From UBA6059 sp965227155 (GTDB lineage: Bacteria > Bacteroidota > Bacteroidia > Cytophagales > Cyclobacteriaceae), in NCBI GenBank assembly GCA_965227155.1, contig OZ245731.1:2852001-2916000 (forward strand): 64,000 bases of DNA, in the 5' to 3' direction. The notes under the pieces were generated by a model that was not told the DNA's origin, ran no database searches, and was given only the letters and a program-made list of their open reading frames with translations. This document shows positions 42,381 through 51,600 of this stretch, one piece after another (position 1 is the first letter of the stretch; each line of letters opens with the position of its first letter). The translations under genes were made by a program, and so were the position numbers.

Positions 42381-43703
42381 CTAGATTTTTTCAGGCTCCA
42401 GACTCTCGTTTTTGCCAATGATCAATCGGTTACTTTTATCATAGGATACATAGCTATAAAGCCAGTTGATAAAAACGAGAATCCTATTGCGAAAGCCGAC
42501 TAATGACATTAGGTGTACAAACATCCAGATAAGCCAGGCAAAGGTACCCTGCGTTTTCCAGGGTTTGCGGGTAAGCAACAAATCGACAACAGCTTTATTA
42601 CGGCCTATGGTGGCCATGGTACCCTGATCCTTGTATTTGAATGGACTTAAGGGTTTGTTTTCCATCATCGCTTTGATATTCCTGGCAAGGTTTTCACCCT
42701 GCTGCATGGCCGGCGGTGCTACCATTGGATGGCCTTTGGGAAGACCTTCGGTAATCATAGCAGCCACATCACCTACGGCAAATATATTTTCATACCCTTC
42801 TACACGATTATAAGCATCTACTTTTATGCGCTGGTTTTTGAGAATAGCCTTTTCATTGATGCCCTTTACGGGATTGCCAGTAACCCCGGCCGCCCATATC
42901 AGGTTTTTAGTTTTGATTTTGCGACCCTCTCCCAGGTCTACCTCATCATTTTCATAGCCATTCACAAAGGTGTTGAAATGGACATGCACACCCAGCTCTT
43001 TCAAAAAGGCCAGCGCTTTTTCACCAGCTTCGTCGGACATACCGTTTAGGAGCCTGTCCGTACCTTCTACCAGGTGAATATCCATCTCCTGCAATTCTAG
43101 CTCCTTATAGTCATTAGGGAAAACATGCTTTTTCAACTCTGCCAGGGCACCTGCTAATTCCACTCCGGTAGGACCACCTCCAACAATCACAAAATCGATG
43201 AGGGTATTCATCAGCTCATTGTCTTCTGTTAGCAGGGCATATTCAAAATCTTTGATGATTCTATTTCTCAGGGCTATGGCATCCTCTATGGTTTTCAAAG
43301 GATAAGCTTTGTCTGCTATTTTTTCATTACCATAATAATTTGTACTGGCACCTGTAGCAATAACCAGGTAGTCGTACTTGATGGTACCAATATTCGTTTC
43401 AATGCTATTTTCTTCAGGAATAATTTTCTGTACCTCACCCATCCTGAAGTAAAAATCTTTTCGATCAGAGAATTTTTTTCTGAAAGGGAAAATTATCGAG
43501 CCTGTTTCCAGACCTGAAGTGGCCACCTGGTACAGCAAAGGTTGAAACGTATGGTGGTTGTATTTATCGAATAGCACCACCTGTGCGTTGATGCCTTTCG
43601 TAGCCTTGATAAATTCAAGTCCACCAAAGCCTCCACCTATTACTACAATTCTTGGTTTGCCTAAATCGGCAACCCTTGTTCTGGTGCTTATCAGTTTGTT
43701 CAT
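42381..43703 (-). CDS. ndh: Type II NADH:quinone oxidoreductase (NDH-2)
   Basis: 440 residues. FAD/NAD(P)-dependent flavoprotein: FAD loop IVVIGGGFGGLEFIKA (about 19-34), NAD loop DFVIVGGGPTGVELAGAL, KNLIWAAGVTGNPVKG, and NIFAVGDVAAM. The C-terminal amphipathic/hydrophobic part (VGFRNRILVFINWLYSYVSY) would hold it on the inner membrane face. It oxidises NADH and reduces menaquinone without pumping protons. Stands alone. Confidence 0.93.
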   Translation of the reverse strand: MNKLISTRTRVADLGKPRIVVIGGGFGGLEFIKATKGINAQVVLFDKYNHHTFQPLLYQVATSGLETGSIIFPFRKKFSDRKDFYFRMGEVQKIIPEENSIETNIGTIKYDYLVIATGASTNYYGNEKIADKAYPLKTIEDAIALRNRIIKDFEYALLTEDNELMNTLIDFVIVGGGPTGVELAGALAELKKHVFPNDYKELELQEMDIHLVEGTDRLLNGMSDEAGEKALAFLKELGVHVHFNTFVNGYENDEVDLGEGRKIKTKNLIWAAGVTGNPVKGINEKAILKNQRIKVDAYNRVEGYENIFAVGDVAAMITEGLPKGHPMVAPPAMQQGENLARNIKAMMENKPLSPFKYKDQGTMATIGRNKAVVDLLLTRKPWKTQGTFAWLIWMFVHLMSLVGFRNRILVFINWLYSYVSYDKSNRLIIGKNESLEPEKI

Positions 43704-43870
43704 ATACAGTTTTTTGACGGTCTATGGATGGATTTCACCCACGATGTGCTCTCCTAAACTAACGGAACCGGATACTCCTTGTTACCAAATACCCGGTAGG
43801 AAAATTTTCAGTCAATATTTTGTTTTGGCATAAGACTTAGGGGAATAAGACTTTTATTTGTTTGCACTTT

Positions 43871-44980
43871 ATGAGATATGTTTTTGGGTTAATATTTATC
43901 CTGTGGTCTTGTACTGACCCATTCCTTTTGGATGAAGAAATTGCCGGTCAGCAGTTTGTGGTAGTTAACGGCAGCATCACTACCCTTGATGGACCGCAGG
44001 AAATTCGTGTGTTTCAGTCTGGGGACATCAACAATCCGGATGCTACCAGCTTTCCCATTCGGGATGCCATCGTTTATGTGGTGGATAGTGAAGGCAATAG
44101 GGAGGATTTTACGCTGCAATCGGATGAACTACAGGACTCTTATTGTGTGGATTTGGATGGTAGTCTGGGATCAGGCTCTACACTCGATTTACAAACCAAC
44201 TATCGATATGCATCCAGGGATGGATTTGTGGGTATACCAGGATTGACTTACACTTTACATGTAGAACTATCCGATGGCAGAACCATAATCTCTGACCCGC
44301 AGGTCTTGAAGGCGGCTAAACCTGTCAAGGCCATCAGCTATGACTATCTGTCTAATGAAGCCATCAATAATTTGGGTAATCCTACTTTTCAGGATAGCTG
44401 GGAAGTAAAGGTGCTGCTGGATGAGCTTGTTACTGAGAATTATTTGACCTGGCGGTACAGAGGCACTTTTTATGTACGTACTAACCCTGAGCTCTTTTGT
44501 GATTACAATGACTGCTCCACACCTATTTGTGTGCCGCAATGTTGTAGTGAATGTTGGGTGACAGAATACGGCGAGCAAATACAGCTTTTTAGTCCTGGAA
44601 ATAGCTTTGAAACATCAAATGAAGTTGTGGCTGCTGTAATTCCTGTGGAGGACCAGCGTACAACTTCTATTTACCTTTTAGATCTGTACCAATACCACAT
44701 TGACCAGCAGGTGTTTGCCTATTTTGAGAGCATCAATAACCAGTTGTCGAATCAGGGAAGTATTTTTGATCCACCCCCATATTCTGTGGCCAGTAACCTG
44801 CGATTTGCCGGAGGCGGTGAAAACAAAGTGTTGGGATATTTCTGGGCTGGGGGAGCCTCTCATCACACATTAGAGATTTCACCTACCAGCGTTACCCGGC
44901 AGTACACATTTTTTTATCCTAATGACTGCCAGACCATACCTGGAGCCAGCACGGAAAAGCCTGATCGGTACCCCTTCTAG
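43871..44980 (+). CDS. DUF4249-family lipoprotein
   Basis: 369 residues from ATG 43871 (a TTG three codons earlier is in frame). Short signal with lipobox ILWSC. DUF4249 pattern: DEEIAGQQFVVVNGSITTLDGPQEIRVFQSG, RDAIVYVVDSEGNREDF, GLTYTLHVELSDGRTIISDP, and a cysteine-rich loop FCDYNDCSTPICVPQCCSEC (about 215-235). Members usually sit beside TonB-dependent receptors; here none is near. Surface or periplasmic, function unknown. The eight or so cysteines in one loop could bind metal or form disulfides. Confidence 0.86.
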   Translation: MRYVFGLIFILWSCTDPFLLDEEIAGQQFVVVNGSITTLDGPQEIRVFQSGDINNPDATSFPIRDAIVYVVDSEGNREDFTLQSDELQDSYCVDLDGSLGSGSTLDLQTNYRYASRDGFVGIPGLTYTLHVELSDGRTIISDPQVLKAAKPVKAISYDYLSNEAINNLGNPTFQDSWEVKVLLDELVTENYLTWRYRGTFYVRTNPELFCDYNDCSTPICVPQCCSECWVTEYGEQIQLFSPGNSFETSNEVVAAVIPVEDQRTTSIYLLDLYQYHIDQQVFAYFESINNQLSNQGSIFDPPPYSVASNLRFAGGGENKVLGYFWAGGASHHTLEISPTSVTRQYTFFYPNDCQTIPGASTEKPDRYPF

Positions 44981-45065
44981 TTTATTGCTTGTAAATATTT
45001 AAGGATCCCATGGTGGAATAGATCAATATTTCTGCGAAATTCAAGATTCAAATAATTTAAATGTT

Positions 45066-46160
45066 ATGAAAAAAGTATTGGTGCTCACCGGTGGTGGTGA
45101 TTGTCCGGGTCTTAATGCTGTAATGCGTGGCATAGTCAAGCGAGCTCAGCAAACGAATGATTGGGAAGTGTATGGCAGTATTGAAGCCTTTAATGGTGTA
45201 TTGCGTGACCCCAAGGAGATCATTCGACTTGATAACAAAGCGATTGCCGGCATCCATGCCAAGGGTGGTACGATCCTGAAAACTACGACCAAAGGAGGGC
45301 CCTTCAACTGGCCGGTAAAGCAAGCGGATGGCAGCTATGTGATGGAAGACCGCTCCGATGAAATGATCGATTACCTGAAGTCAGAAGGTTTTGAAGCGGT
45401 GATCAGTATTGGGGGAGATGGTTCACAGCGCATAAGCCAGGCCTTATATGAAAAGGGCTTGCCCATAATTGGCGTACCCAAAACCATCGATAATGACCTG
45501 TCGTCCACCGATTACACCTTTGGGTTTCAGACCGCAGTAGATATTGCTTCTGATGCTGTCGATAAACTGGTCACCACGGCTGAAAGCCATCACCGCCTGA
45601 TGATCCTGGAAGTAATGGGCCGCAGTGCCGGATGGATAGCTCTACATGCAGCGGTAGCCGGTGGGGCTGAGGTTTGCCTGATACCTGAGATTCCTTATGA
45701 TATACAGAAAGTAGCTGACCGCATCAATGCCCGGTACAGGGGTGGCCGAGGCTTTGCCAATATTGTTATAGCAGAAGGCGCCAAACCCAAAGATGGTACC
45801 ATTGTAGCCCGAAAGAGCGATGAGGTGGGCTATGAAAACCTTAGGCTAGGCGGTGTAGCTTATCAGCTTTCGCAGCAACTGAAAGAGATTGGATTTAAGC
45901 ATGACATCAGGGAAATGGTGCTGGGCCATTTGCAGCGTGGGGGAGGTCCTAATGCTTTTGACAGGGTGCTGGCCACACAGTTTGGTGTTAAATCAATGGA
46001 AATGGCTATCGAAGGTGAGTTTGGTAAAATGGTAGCTTTCAAAAACAATGATATCGTCACCGTATCTCTCAAGGCCGCCACGGAAGCCTACAACTTTGTA
46101 AAAACAGACAGCTACCTTGTCAAAGCCGCCAGGGGTGTGGGTATTAGTTTTGGGGATTGA
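45066..46160 (+). CDS. pfkA: 6-phosphofructokinase
   Basis: 364 residues. Phosphorylates fructose 6-phosphate at C1. Motifs: VLTGGGDCPGLNAVMRG, GGDGS (116-120), PKTIDNDLSSTDYTFGF (138-144 core), MGRSAGWIALHAA, EIPYD, HLQRGGGPNAFDR. The phosphoryl-donor determinants are Gly in GGDGS (as in ATP enzymes) and Lys in PKTIDND (as in PPi enzymes); ATP-PFKs of actinobacteria share this combination, so ATP is more likely, by analogy. Length fits a non-allosteric bacterial PFK. Single gene. Confidence 0.93.
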   Translation: MKKVLVLTGGGDCPGLNAVMRGIVKRAQQTNDWEVYGSIEAFNGVLRDPKEIIRLDNKAIAGIHAKGGTILKTTTKGGPFNWPVKQADGSYVMEDRSDEMIDYLKSEGFEAVISIGGDGSQRISQALYEKGLPIIGVPKTIDNDLSSTDYTFGFQTAVDIASDAVDKLVTTAESHHRLMILEVMGRSAGWIALHAAVAGGAEVCLIPEIPYDIQKVADRINARYRGGRGFANIVIAEGAKPKDGTIVARKSDEVGYENLRLGGVAYQLSQQLKEIGFKHDIREMVLGHLQRGGGPNAFDRVLATQFGVKSMEMAIEGEFGKMVAFKNNDIVTVSLKAATEAYNFVKTDSYLVKAARGVGISFGD

Positions 46161-46189
46161 TTGTAAGATATTTATCATGCAAGTAATTG

Positions 46190-46645
46190 ATGAAGAGTCT
46201 TGTTAATCTTATAAAACTAGATCGTAAAGGTGGTGCAATAATCAGTAGTTTAGGATTATGTCTTATGCAAACATTGGGCTTTTCGCAAGCTGTTAGCTTA
46301 CAAGGAGTTTACAATTGTGGTAACAACTATTGTGATCACTATATTATTTTAAACGCTGACTCTACTTTCACTAAATTTAAATATGCAGGGTGGGATGGAT
46401 ATAGTAAAGCCTGGCTTTTTAAGACATCATGGAAAAGGGAAAACGAAAATTTAGTATTGGAATGGGGACTAATATTCCAAAAGACCAAAAAACTTGAGAT
46501 TATAAAGTTTGACGAAAAAATATTTCTTATTCCTAAAAAAGATGTTGACTTATTTAATCAATTGATAAAAGAGAAGCCAAAAGATTACGATGAAAAACTA
46601 ATTCTTCAAGAAAGAATATTGTCATTTCTTCATAAAGAGCCTTAA
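46190..46645 (+). CDS. Hypothetical protein, 151 aa, AT-rich
   Basis: 151 residues from ATG 46190 (in-frame TTG at 46187). A hydrophobic stretch (about 17-34, IISSLGLCLMQTLGFSQ) acts as signal peptide. The mature part begins VSLQGVYNCGNNYCDHYIILNADSTFTKFKY, a small beta-sheet start seen in Bacteroidota hypothetical proteins, and is lysine-rich afterwards. Base composition is more AT-rich than its neighbours, hinting at transfer. It is 29 nt after pfkA; its stop overlaps the convergent 56-residue gene by 4 nt. Confidence 0.65.
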   Translation: MKSLVNLIKLDRKGGAIISSLGLCLMQTLGFSQAVSLQGVYNCGNNYCDHYIILNADSTFTKFKYAGWDGYSKAWLFKTSWKRENENLVLEWGLIFQKTKKLEIIKFDEKIFLIPKKDVDLFNQLIKEKPKDYDEKLILQERILSFLHKEP

Positions 46646-46812
46646 ACCCCAAACAACCTTTTCCACCAGGGCTTTTCTAGTATTTCTAATCTTCTTCGAT
46701 CTATCATTACAATTTCTGATAACCTGAGGTTCATGGACTTAAGCTCCTGAAGAGTGACTTTATGGCCAGCTATTAATTCTTCAATCCGCTTAGAGCGTTC
46801 ATTATCTCCCAT
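46642..46812 (-). CDS. Small hypothetical protein, 56 aa, coiled-coil with PWWKRLFG end
   Basis: ATG at 46812 (complement of 46810-46812) to TAA at 46642 gives 56 codons. The product is a charged amphipathic helix (ERSKRIEELIAGHKVTLQEL...RLSEIVMIDRRRLEILE) ending in KPWWKRLFGV, a terminal motif I have seen in short Bacteroidota proteins, sometimes near mobile elements. It overlaps the stop of the preceding convergent gene (TTAA). Function unknown. Confidence 0.5.
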   Translation of the reverse strand: MGDNERSKRIEELIAGHKVTLQELKSMNLRLSEIVMIDRRRLEILEKPWWKRLFGV

Positions 46813-47250
46813 AAGCAATAAAAATACTAGTTTGACAAGAATAGTTCAAGATGGCTTAGCTAAACCTTGTCGAGGTTGCCAGATCAAAAACTTTCAGTAT
46901 TTAGAATCTTCATTACCCGGTCTCTCTGCCGGCAAAGGCAGGTTTAACCGGACGCATGTAATGGTGATCTATAAAACACTCTTAATCCATCCAATTCAAA
47001 GCCTTTGTCTGACGAGATTGCCCGAATGAATCGGGCAATGACGGGCTGTAATGCAATTTACAACGAGATGTGTTAATTAACTCCCAAACAATAAATGAAA
47101 GGTCTGGTGTTGTCAGTATACGCAGCAACCTCCGTTGGTGTCATCATCCGACTCGCCTGCCCGTCCGCAGGCGGGTTCGGGTGATCTCAACGATAAAGAA
47201 CAGTTTCAAATTATCACCTTCCTTGTGCAAGCGTCCTCTTGTACTAAACA
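46813..47250. repeat. Gene-poor island left part with palindromic repeats
   Basis: No supported gene. Repeats: a truncated copy of the AACCTTGTCGAGGTT element plus the stretch CCAGATCAAAAACT (46863-46910, repeated at 48409-48455); a 9-bp hairpin ATTGCCCGA/TCGGGCAAT (47017-47039); and a GC-rich hairpin CGCCTGC/GCAGGCG (47154-47173). These are REP/interspersed elements, typical of Cytophagales genomes as I recall. Confidence 0.55.
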
Positions 47251-47251
47251 A

Positions 47252-47386
47252 GATCAGCGGAAGTTATATCCTCCCCAAAATCGAGTAGTTGCCGGTTTTG
47301 TTGAACAAGCTAATCATTGGAGATACATTAATGCCATTGATTACCGTGGAGAGAAGGGTCTTTTGAAAATTTGTTTTATTGAATGA
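47252..47386 (+). pseudogene. Remnant of REP-associated tyrosine transposase (RAYT, IS200-like), copy A
   Basis: The frame reads KLYPPQNRVVAGFVEQANHWRY, then INAIDYRGEKGLL and a stop. This is the C-terminal signature of REP-associated/IS200-like Y1 transposases (normally HNNPVKAGFVE...W.YSSARDY). Only the last about 45 codons remain; the catalytic domain (HUH and Tyr) is missing. An imperfect hairpin GGCACAAGC/GCTTGCGCC (47395-47416) follows, as REP elements do at RAYT genes. A similar copy occurs at 48180. Confidence 0.6.
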
Positions 47387-47416
47387 ATTATAAAGGCACA
47401 AGCGGATGCTTGCGCC
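47252..47416. repeat. Direct repeat, copy A (flanks toxin-antitoxin pair)
   Basis: Matches copy B (48180-48345): of the first 74 positions 65 agree without gaps. Includes the transposase remnant and part of a REP hairpin. Confidence 0.75.
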
Positions 47417-47509
47417 AGTTGGGGGTTTTTCAACAAAAACAACTTTGTTACGTAAATTGCTGTTATTAAATAAGCCAAAAAAGCTTACACTTCTTAAATT
47501 TGGTCAGAT

Positions 47510-47716
47510 ATGAAAGTATTACTCGACATAGAAGACAACAAGGCATTGCATTTAATGGAAGTGCTCAAAAGCTTACCTTATGTGAGGGCTAAACAGCTTA
47601 CCGGGGAAAAAGCACTTTTGTTGGAGGAGATTCGGGAGGCCGCTGAAGAGATGAAACTAATTCAGGAAGGTAAAAAACAAGCCCGCAACGCCGAAGATTT
47701 TCTCAATGAGCTTTGA
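47510..47716 (+). CDS. Type II antitoxin-like protein, 68 aa
   Basis: 68 residues, helical and charged (EKALLLEEIREAAEEMKLIQEGKKQ), beginning MKVLLDIEDNKALHLMEVLKSLPYV. It precedes and overlaps by 11 nt the RelE/ParE-like gene, the usual antitoxin position. Its small size and mostly helical acidic C-terminus (ARNAEDFLNEL) fit an antitoxin that wraps the toxin. A TAAATTTG -7-like element at 47495-47502 could be its promoter. DNA-binding fold not identified. Confidence 0.78.
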   Translation: MKVLLDIEDNKALHLMEVLKSLPYVRAKQLTGEKALLLEEIREAAEEMKLIQEGKKQARNAEDFLNEL

Positions 47717-48035
47717 GGTAAAATCCATTACCGTATTCGAACGGCAAGCTAAACGGCTACTCAAAAAATACCCCTCTCTCAAAAACGAACTTCACGATCT
47801 TATTCAAGAACTAAAGGAGCTACCTGACCAGGGCACACCGCTTGGTAGTGACTGTTTCAAAATCCGTCTGGCAATCAAGTCAAAGGGGAAAGGTAAATCT
47901 AGTGGTGGCAGAGTTATTACCTGCTTCAAAGTAGAAAAGGAAAGCGTTTTCCTGCTCTCCATTTTCGATAAGTCTGAACAGGCTACAATCACTGATAAAG
48001 AGCTCAAAGAGCTTTTGAAGCTAATATCGGAGTGA
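47706..48035 (+). CDS. RelE/ParE-superfamily toxin
   Basis: 109 residues: ITVFERQAKRLLKKYPSLKNELHDLIQELKELPDQGTPLG, then CFKIRLAIKSKGKGKSSGGRVITCFKV and ESVFLLSIFDKSEQATITDKELKELL (each shown in part). This is the Bacteroidota subgroup of RelE-type toxins with the conserved KIRLAIKSKGKGKSGG and LLSIYDKSEQ segments. RelE toxins cleave mRNA in the ribosome, ParE toxins inhibit gyrase; which applies is unknown. Its start lies inside the antitoxin gene. Confidence 0.85.
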   Translation: MSFEVKSITVFERQAKRLLKKYPSLKNELHDLIQELKELPDQGTPLGSDCFKIRLAIKSKGKGKSSGGRVITCFKVEKESVFLLSIFDKSEQATITDKELKELLKLISE

Positions 48036-48081
48036 ACTTTTATCATTTACTCATTAAGTGAAACAAGCCTAGCACCACCCC

Positions 48082-48106
48082 TTAGCGCAAGCAACTGCTC
48101 GTGCTA
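48082..48106. repeat. Imperfect REP-like hairpin upstream of transposase copy B
   Basis: TTAGCGCAAGC / GCTCGTGCTAA (48082-48092 and 48096-48106) pair at most positions. A similar hairpin lies ahead of copy A (GTGCAAG / CTTGTAC near 47225-47244). Confidence 0.45.
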
Positions 48107-48179
48107 AACAACGATGAAACGATCCATTATTCCATGTACCTAATTATTTTCGATGTGTGAGCAGAAGATTAAATTTAGG

Positions 48180-48321
48180 GATCATCGGAAGTTATATCTA
48201 AACCAAAATCCAGTAGTTGCCGGTTTTGTTGAATAAACTGATCATTGGAGATATATGTAGTGTTATTGATTACAGGGGAAGTATAGATATTTTGGAATTT
48301 GTTTTATTTAATGAATTAAAA
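48180..48321 (+). pseudogene. RAYT transposase remnant, copy B (with stop codons)
   Basis: The same frame as copy A reads RKLYLNQNPVVAGFVE then a stop, TDHWRYM, a stop, and more stops. QNPVVAGFVE is even closer to the transposase consensus than copy A, which supports the family call. Fully decayed. Confidence 0.6.
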
Positions 48322-48345
48322 AATCAAAGATAGAGGCTTGCGCCG
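48180..48345. repeat. Direct repeat, copy B
   Basis: Counterpart of copy A (47252-47416): similar over the transposase tail, the following GAATTA-rich stretch and the GCTTGCGCC half of the REP hairpin. Confidence 0.75.
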
Positions 48346-48388
48346 GGTTAGGTCTCATAAACTCTTAGAAATCAAGGGTGAATAGTTA

Positions 48389-48421
48389 AACCTCGACAAG
48401 GTTCTAAACCTTGTCGAGGTT
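48389..48421. repeat. Perfect palindromic repeat AACCTCGACAAGG/CCTTGTCGAGGTT
   Basis: 13-bp perfect arms (48389-48401 and 48409-48421) around TTCTAAA. A half copy plus shared 3' flank lies at 46863. Interspersed Bacteroidota palindromes of this shape are known to me; the trailing CCAGATCAAAAACT sequence is duplicated with it. Confidence 0.7.
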
Positions 48422-48531
48422 GCCAGATCAAAAACTGACAGTATTTAGAATTGTTATCACCAAGCATAATCAGACGAAAGCATCTGTGAATTTGATTCAT
48501 ATAGGTGATTTTTAAATTCAAATGAGTTTAA

Positions 48532-48565
48532 TAAAAAAAAGCATACCCCAAAATTGGGATATGCT
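48532..48565 (-). terminator. Terminator after the LRR/SprB protein gene
   Basis: Minus-strand stem AGCATATCCCAA / TTGGGGTATGCT (48554-48565 with 48540-48551) with one internal mismatch, running into at least eight T (48532-48540 read as T). Confidence 0.8.
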
Positions 48566-48604
48566 CTGTCTATTGTTGTTGTGTGACTTGGTAAAGTATT
48601 TATA

Positions 48605-51600
48605 CTACTTGGAAACGAGTAATTTCTTATGCTGTACGCGCCCTGCATTGTCTTCAATGGCAACCACATAAACGCCTGATTCCAGTTCCTCGATATTGTA
48701 AGTGTTTGAGGTTGAAATAGCATAATTTTTTATGAGGATACCTGCAAGCGTGTATATTCTAACACAACAGTTGTTTGAATTTTCACTTTGGATTTTAAAA
48801 TAGCTTGATGCTGGATTGGGATAAATCGTGAATTGATTATTCTTATCTTCAACTGACGCAATGATAGAATACTCGACTGTTAAATCTTCATCTCCAACCA
48901 GAACGGCTATTTCAAGTACACCTGCTTCTTCATCAAATGTGAAAGCAGCCTCCAGTTGGCCAACACTAAGGCCGGGATTGTCCAATTTGATGGTGTAATT
49001 GCCACTGGGGATATTCTCAAAGGTAAATTGACCGATTGCGTCTGTAGTGGTTGACCTAACAATCAATGTTGAATTTTCAGCTAAGAGAAATACGGTAACT
49101 CCTTCTAGTGGTGTACCATCCAACAGCCTTCCGATTACAATTCGTGACCCTTCGTTTGATTCTGAAACTTGTCCTCTAATTGTTCCTGTTCCTGTTGGAA
49201 GCACATTGTCTACAGGCTTTGGCAGTACAGTAAATTCAATGTCTGTATCGGTATTCAATAAAAAAGGCTCAGCCTGGCTGGAAAATAATGATTCACCAAA
49301 ATAGGTATCAAAGGCTGCAGAGCGGCTTTCCCCACTAGGTGACACATACAGAATATATTCACCTTCGCGAAGTGAAGGCAGCGAAAAAGCACCATTATCT
49401 ATGTTAGCCATCGCTACCTCTGTTTCATTCTGATATGCCCTGATGGTTCCTGAGAATGCTGCGGGGTTTTCTATTCCGGTTATAGTACCCGAAATAGTGT
49501 AATTACCCATAATCAACATGTCGGCTTCACTAGAAGCGGGTGCTGCGGTTTCAGAGCCTTGGTTGAAAGCCCTAACAATGATATTACCGGGTTCTGCTGA
49601 AGTAATGACTCCATTCTCGATTATGGCAGCACCACTAATAATTTCAAATTCAATAGGTACATTCTTATCAGAAACAGCCTCTAATGTGAAAGGTAATTCA
49701 TCCTGAAATATCGATTCCGGCAATGAGAATTCAATGCTTTGAATTTCAAAAGGACTCAGGTCAACAGTAAAGATAGCCTCATTGAAGCAGCCAGTTTCTG
49801 GGTCTGTTGCAATAGCCAGGTAATTGCCATCTACGAGATTTTCCAGAATTACTCCCTCACCAACTGGATCAGAGCCGGCGTTTTCCCCTGCATACCAGAT
49901 TACATTTACCTCCGGGTTAGTACTTATTTCGAGTGAGCCAGTCCCTGTATTTCCTCTTAAGTTGTCTGTTTTTTCAACTAATGAAATCTGTATTTCAGGG
50001 ATTTGTTCTAGAATAGTTACTTTAACGGCATCTGATTGACATCCGGTTGAATTGAGCGTTACTCTTATATAATAATCACCGGCACTTTGTTCAGTTAATT
50101 CGGAAGATTGCGAAATTATTTCATCAAAATTCAAACTTGTGGACCATTCAAATGAAAATGCCTCAAAATCCTGTACATTTTCATTATTTACGGTAATGCC
50201 TGTTACATTGGCTGTGCCATTTTGGCTACTGCATAATGTTACTGGAGTATTGGAAGTTGCAACAGTTATTGTATTCACTTCTTGCTCTATCACAAATTGA
50301 CGTGCTGCACTACAATTCGTTTCCGGGTTTGTGACTTCAACTTTATATGAACCAGGTAGCAAATTATCAGCCGATGGTCCGGTTATATCTCCGGCCACTT
50401 CTTCACCTCTATACCATGCAACCAACCAATTATCTTCGATACCCGTTAAGCTTGCAGTACCGTTTCCTACTTCAGTACATGAGGAATTGTTCACAGTTTC
50501 AATTTCAAACTCGGGTGATATTAGGTTTTCCTGAACCAACGCACTTGCGGCAGGGCTCACACATCCTGTAGCTGTCTCTCTTACTCTTACATAATACCTG
50601 CCCGGAGCTAATCCTGAAAGGCTTTCTTCCCTACTTAAAATTGAAGTGAAAGCAGCGTTTTGTGACCATTCAATAGCATATCCGGTAAAATTAGTTCGGG
50701 TTGCACCATTCACCCTGAAGGAAGCAATTTCAATAGCCCCATTAGGATCTGTACATTTTGTGTTTTCTGTTGCCTGAAGGGTAACCTCCAGTTGGGTAGG
50801 GTTATTTGCAATATTTTGGGTAAGCGTAGAAGAACAGCTGGTTCCTGTTTCGGTAGCTTTCACAGTGTACGTACCTCCAACGCGGCCACTAATGGTTGGC
50901 CCTGTAGCGAAAGGTTGACCAACGGCGGTAGTGCCGGTGTACCACTCAAAAGTATAGCCGTCAGTGTCGCCATCCACATTCACCGAAAGTGACCCATTAG
51001 GGCTTTCACATCGTGTGTTAGGCGTATTATTTGCGACTTGTAGTGTGCCTCCGAGATTTTGTGTTTGTACGCTGTATGTTGCGGCATATTCACATCCACT
51101 CAGTACATCCGTTACCACTACGGAGTACTCATCACCATCGAGATTTACAATGCTACCCCCCGTTGCTCCATTGCTCCATTGGATGGCTACTCGGTTACTC
51201 GTTGGTGGAAATTGTTGACCATCGATGACTACCGAATTAATGGTAACCTGACCATTTGAAGAAATGCAATCGGTATTATTAACAATGGTTGCATCTAGCT
51301 CTCCTTCAAAGTCCATCCTTTCCACAGTATACTCATTTTCCAGGCTACAACCTGTAGGAATATAAGTAGCAATCAAAGTATATTCACCAGCTGCAAGTCC
51401 ACCAATAAAGTTGCTACTTAAAATGAAAGTCTTGTTGGCACCAGTGCCTTCATACCAGTCAAAAGACCAGTCGGAGATATCGACCCTAATACCGTTAACA
51501 GTGCCTTCAAAACCAAACGCTCCTGTTTGAATACCATTACAACCAAAATCTCCTACTGCTTCCCCACCTACTGAAAGTTCTCCTATATTATCGGTCACTT

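Noticed and set aside
47070..47288. Plus-strand frame across the REP hairpins
   Set aside because: Runs through palindromic repeats and a transposase remnant in another frame; no protein features.
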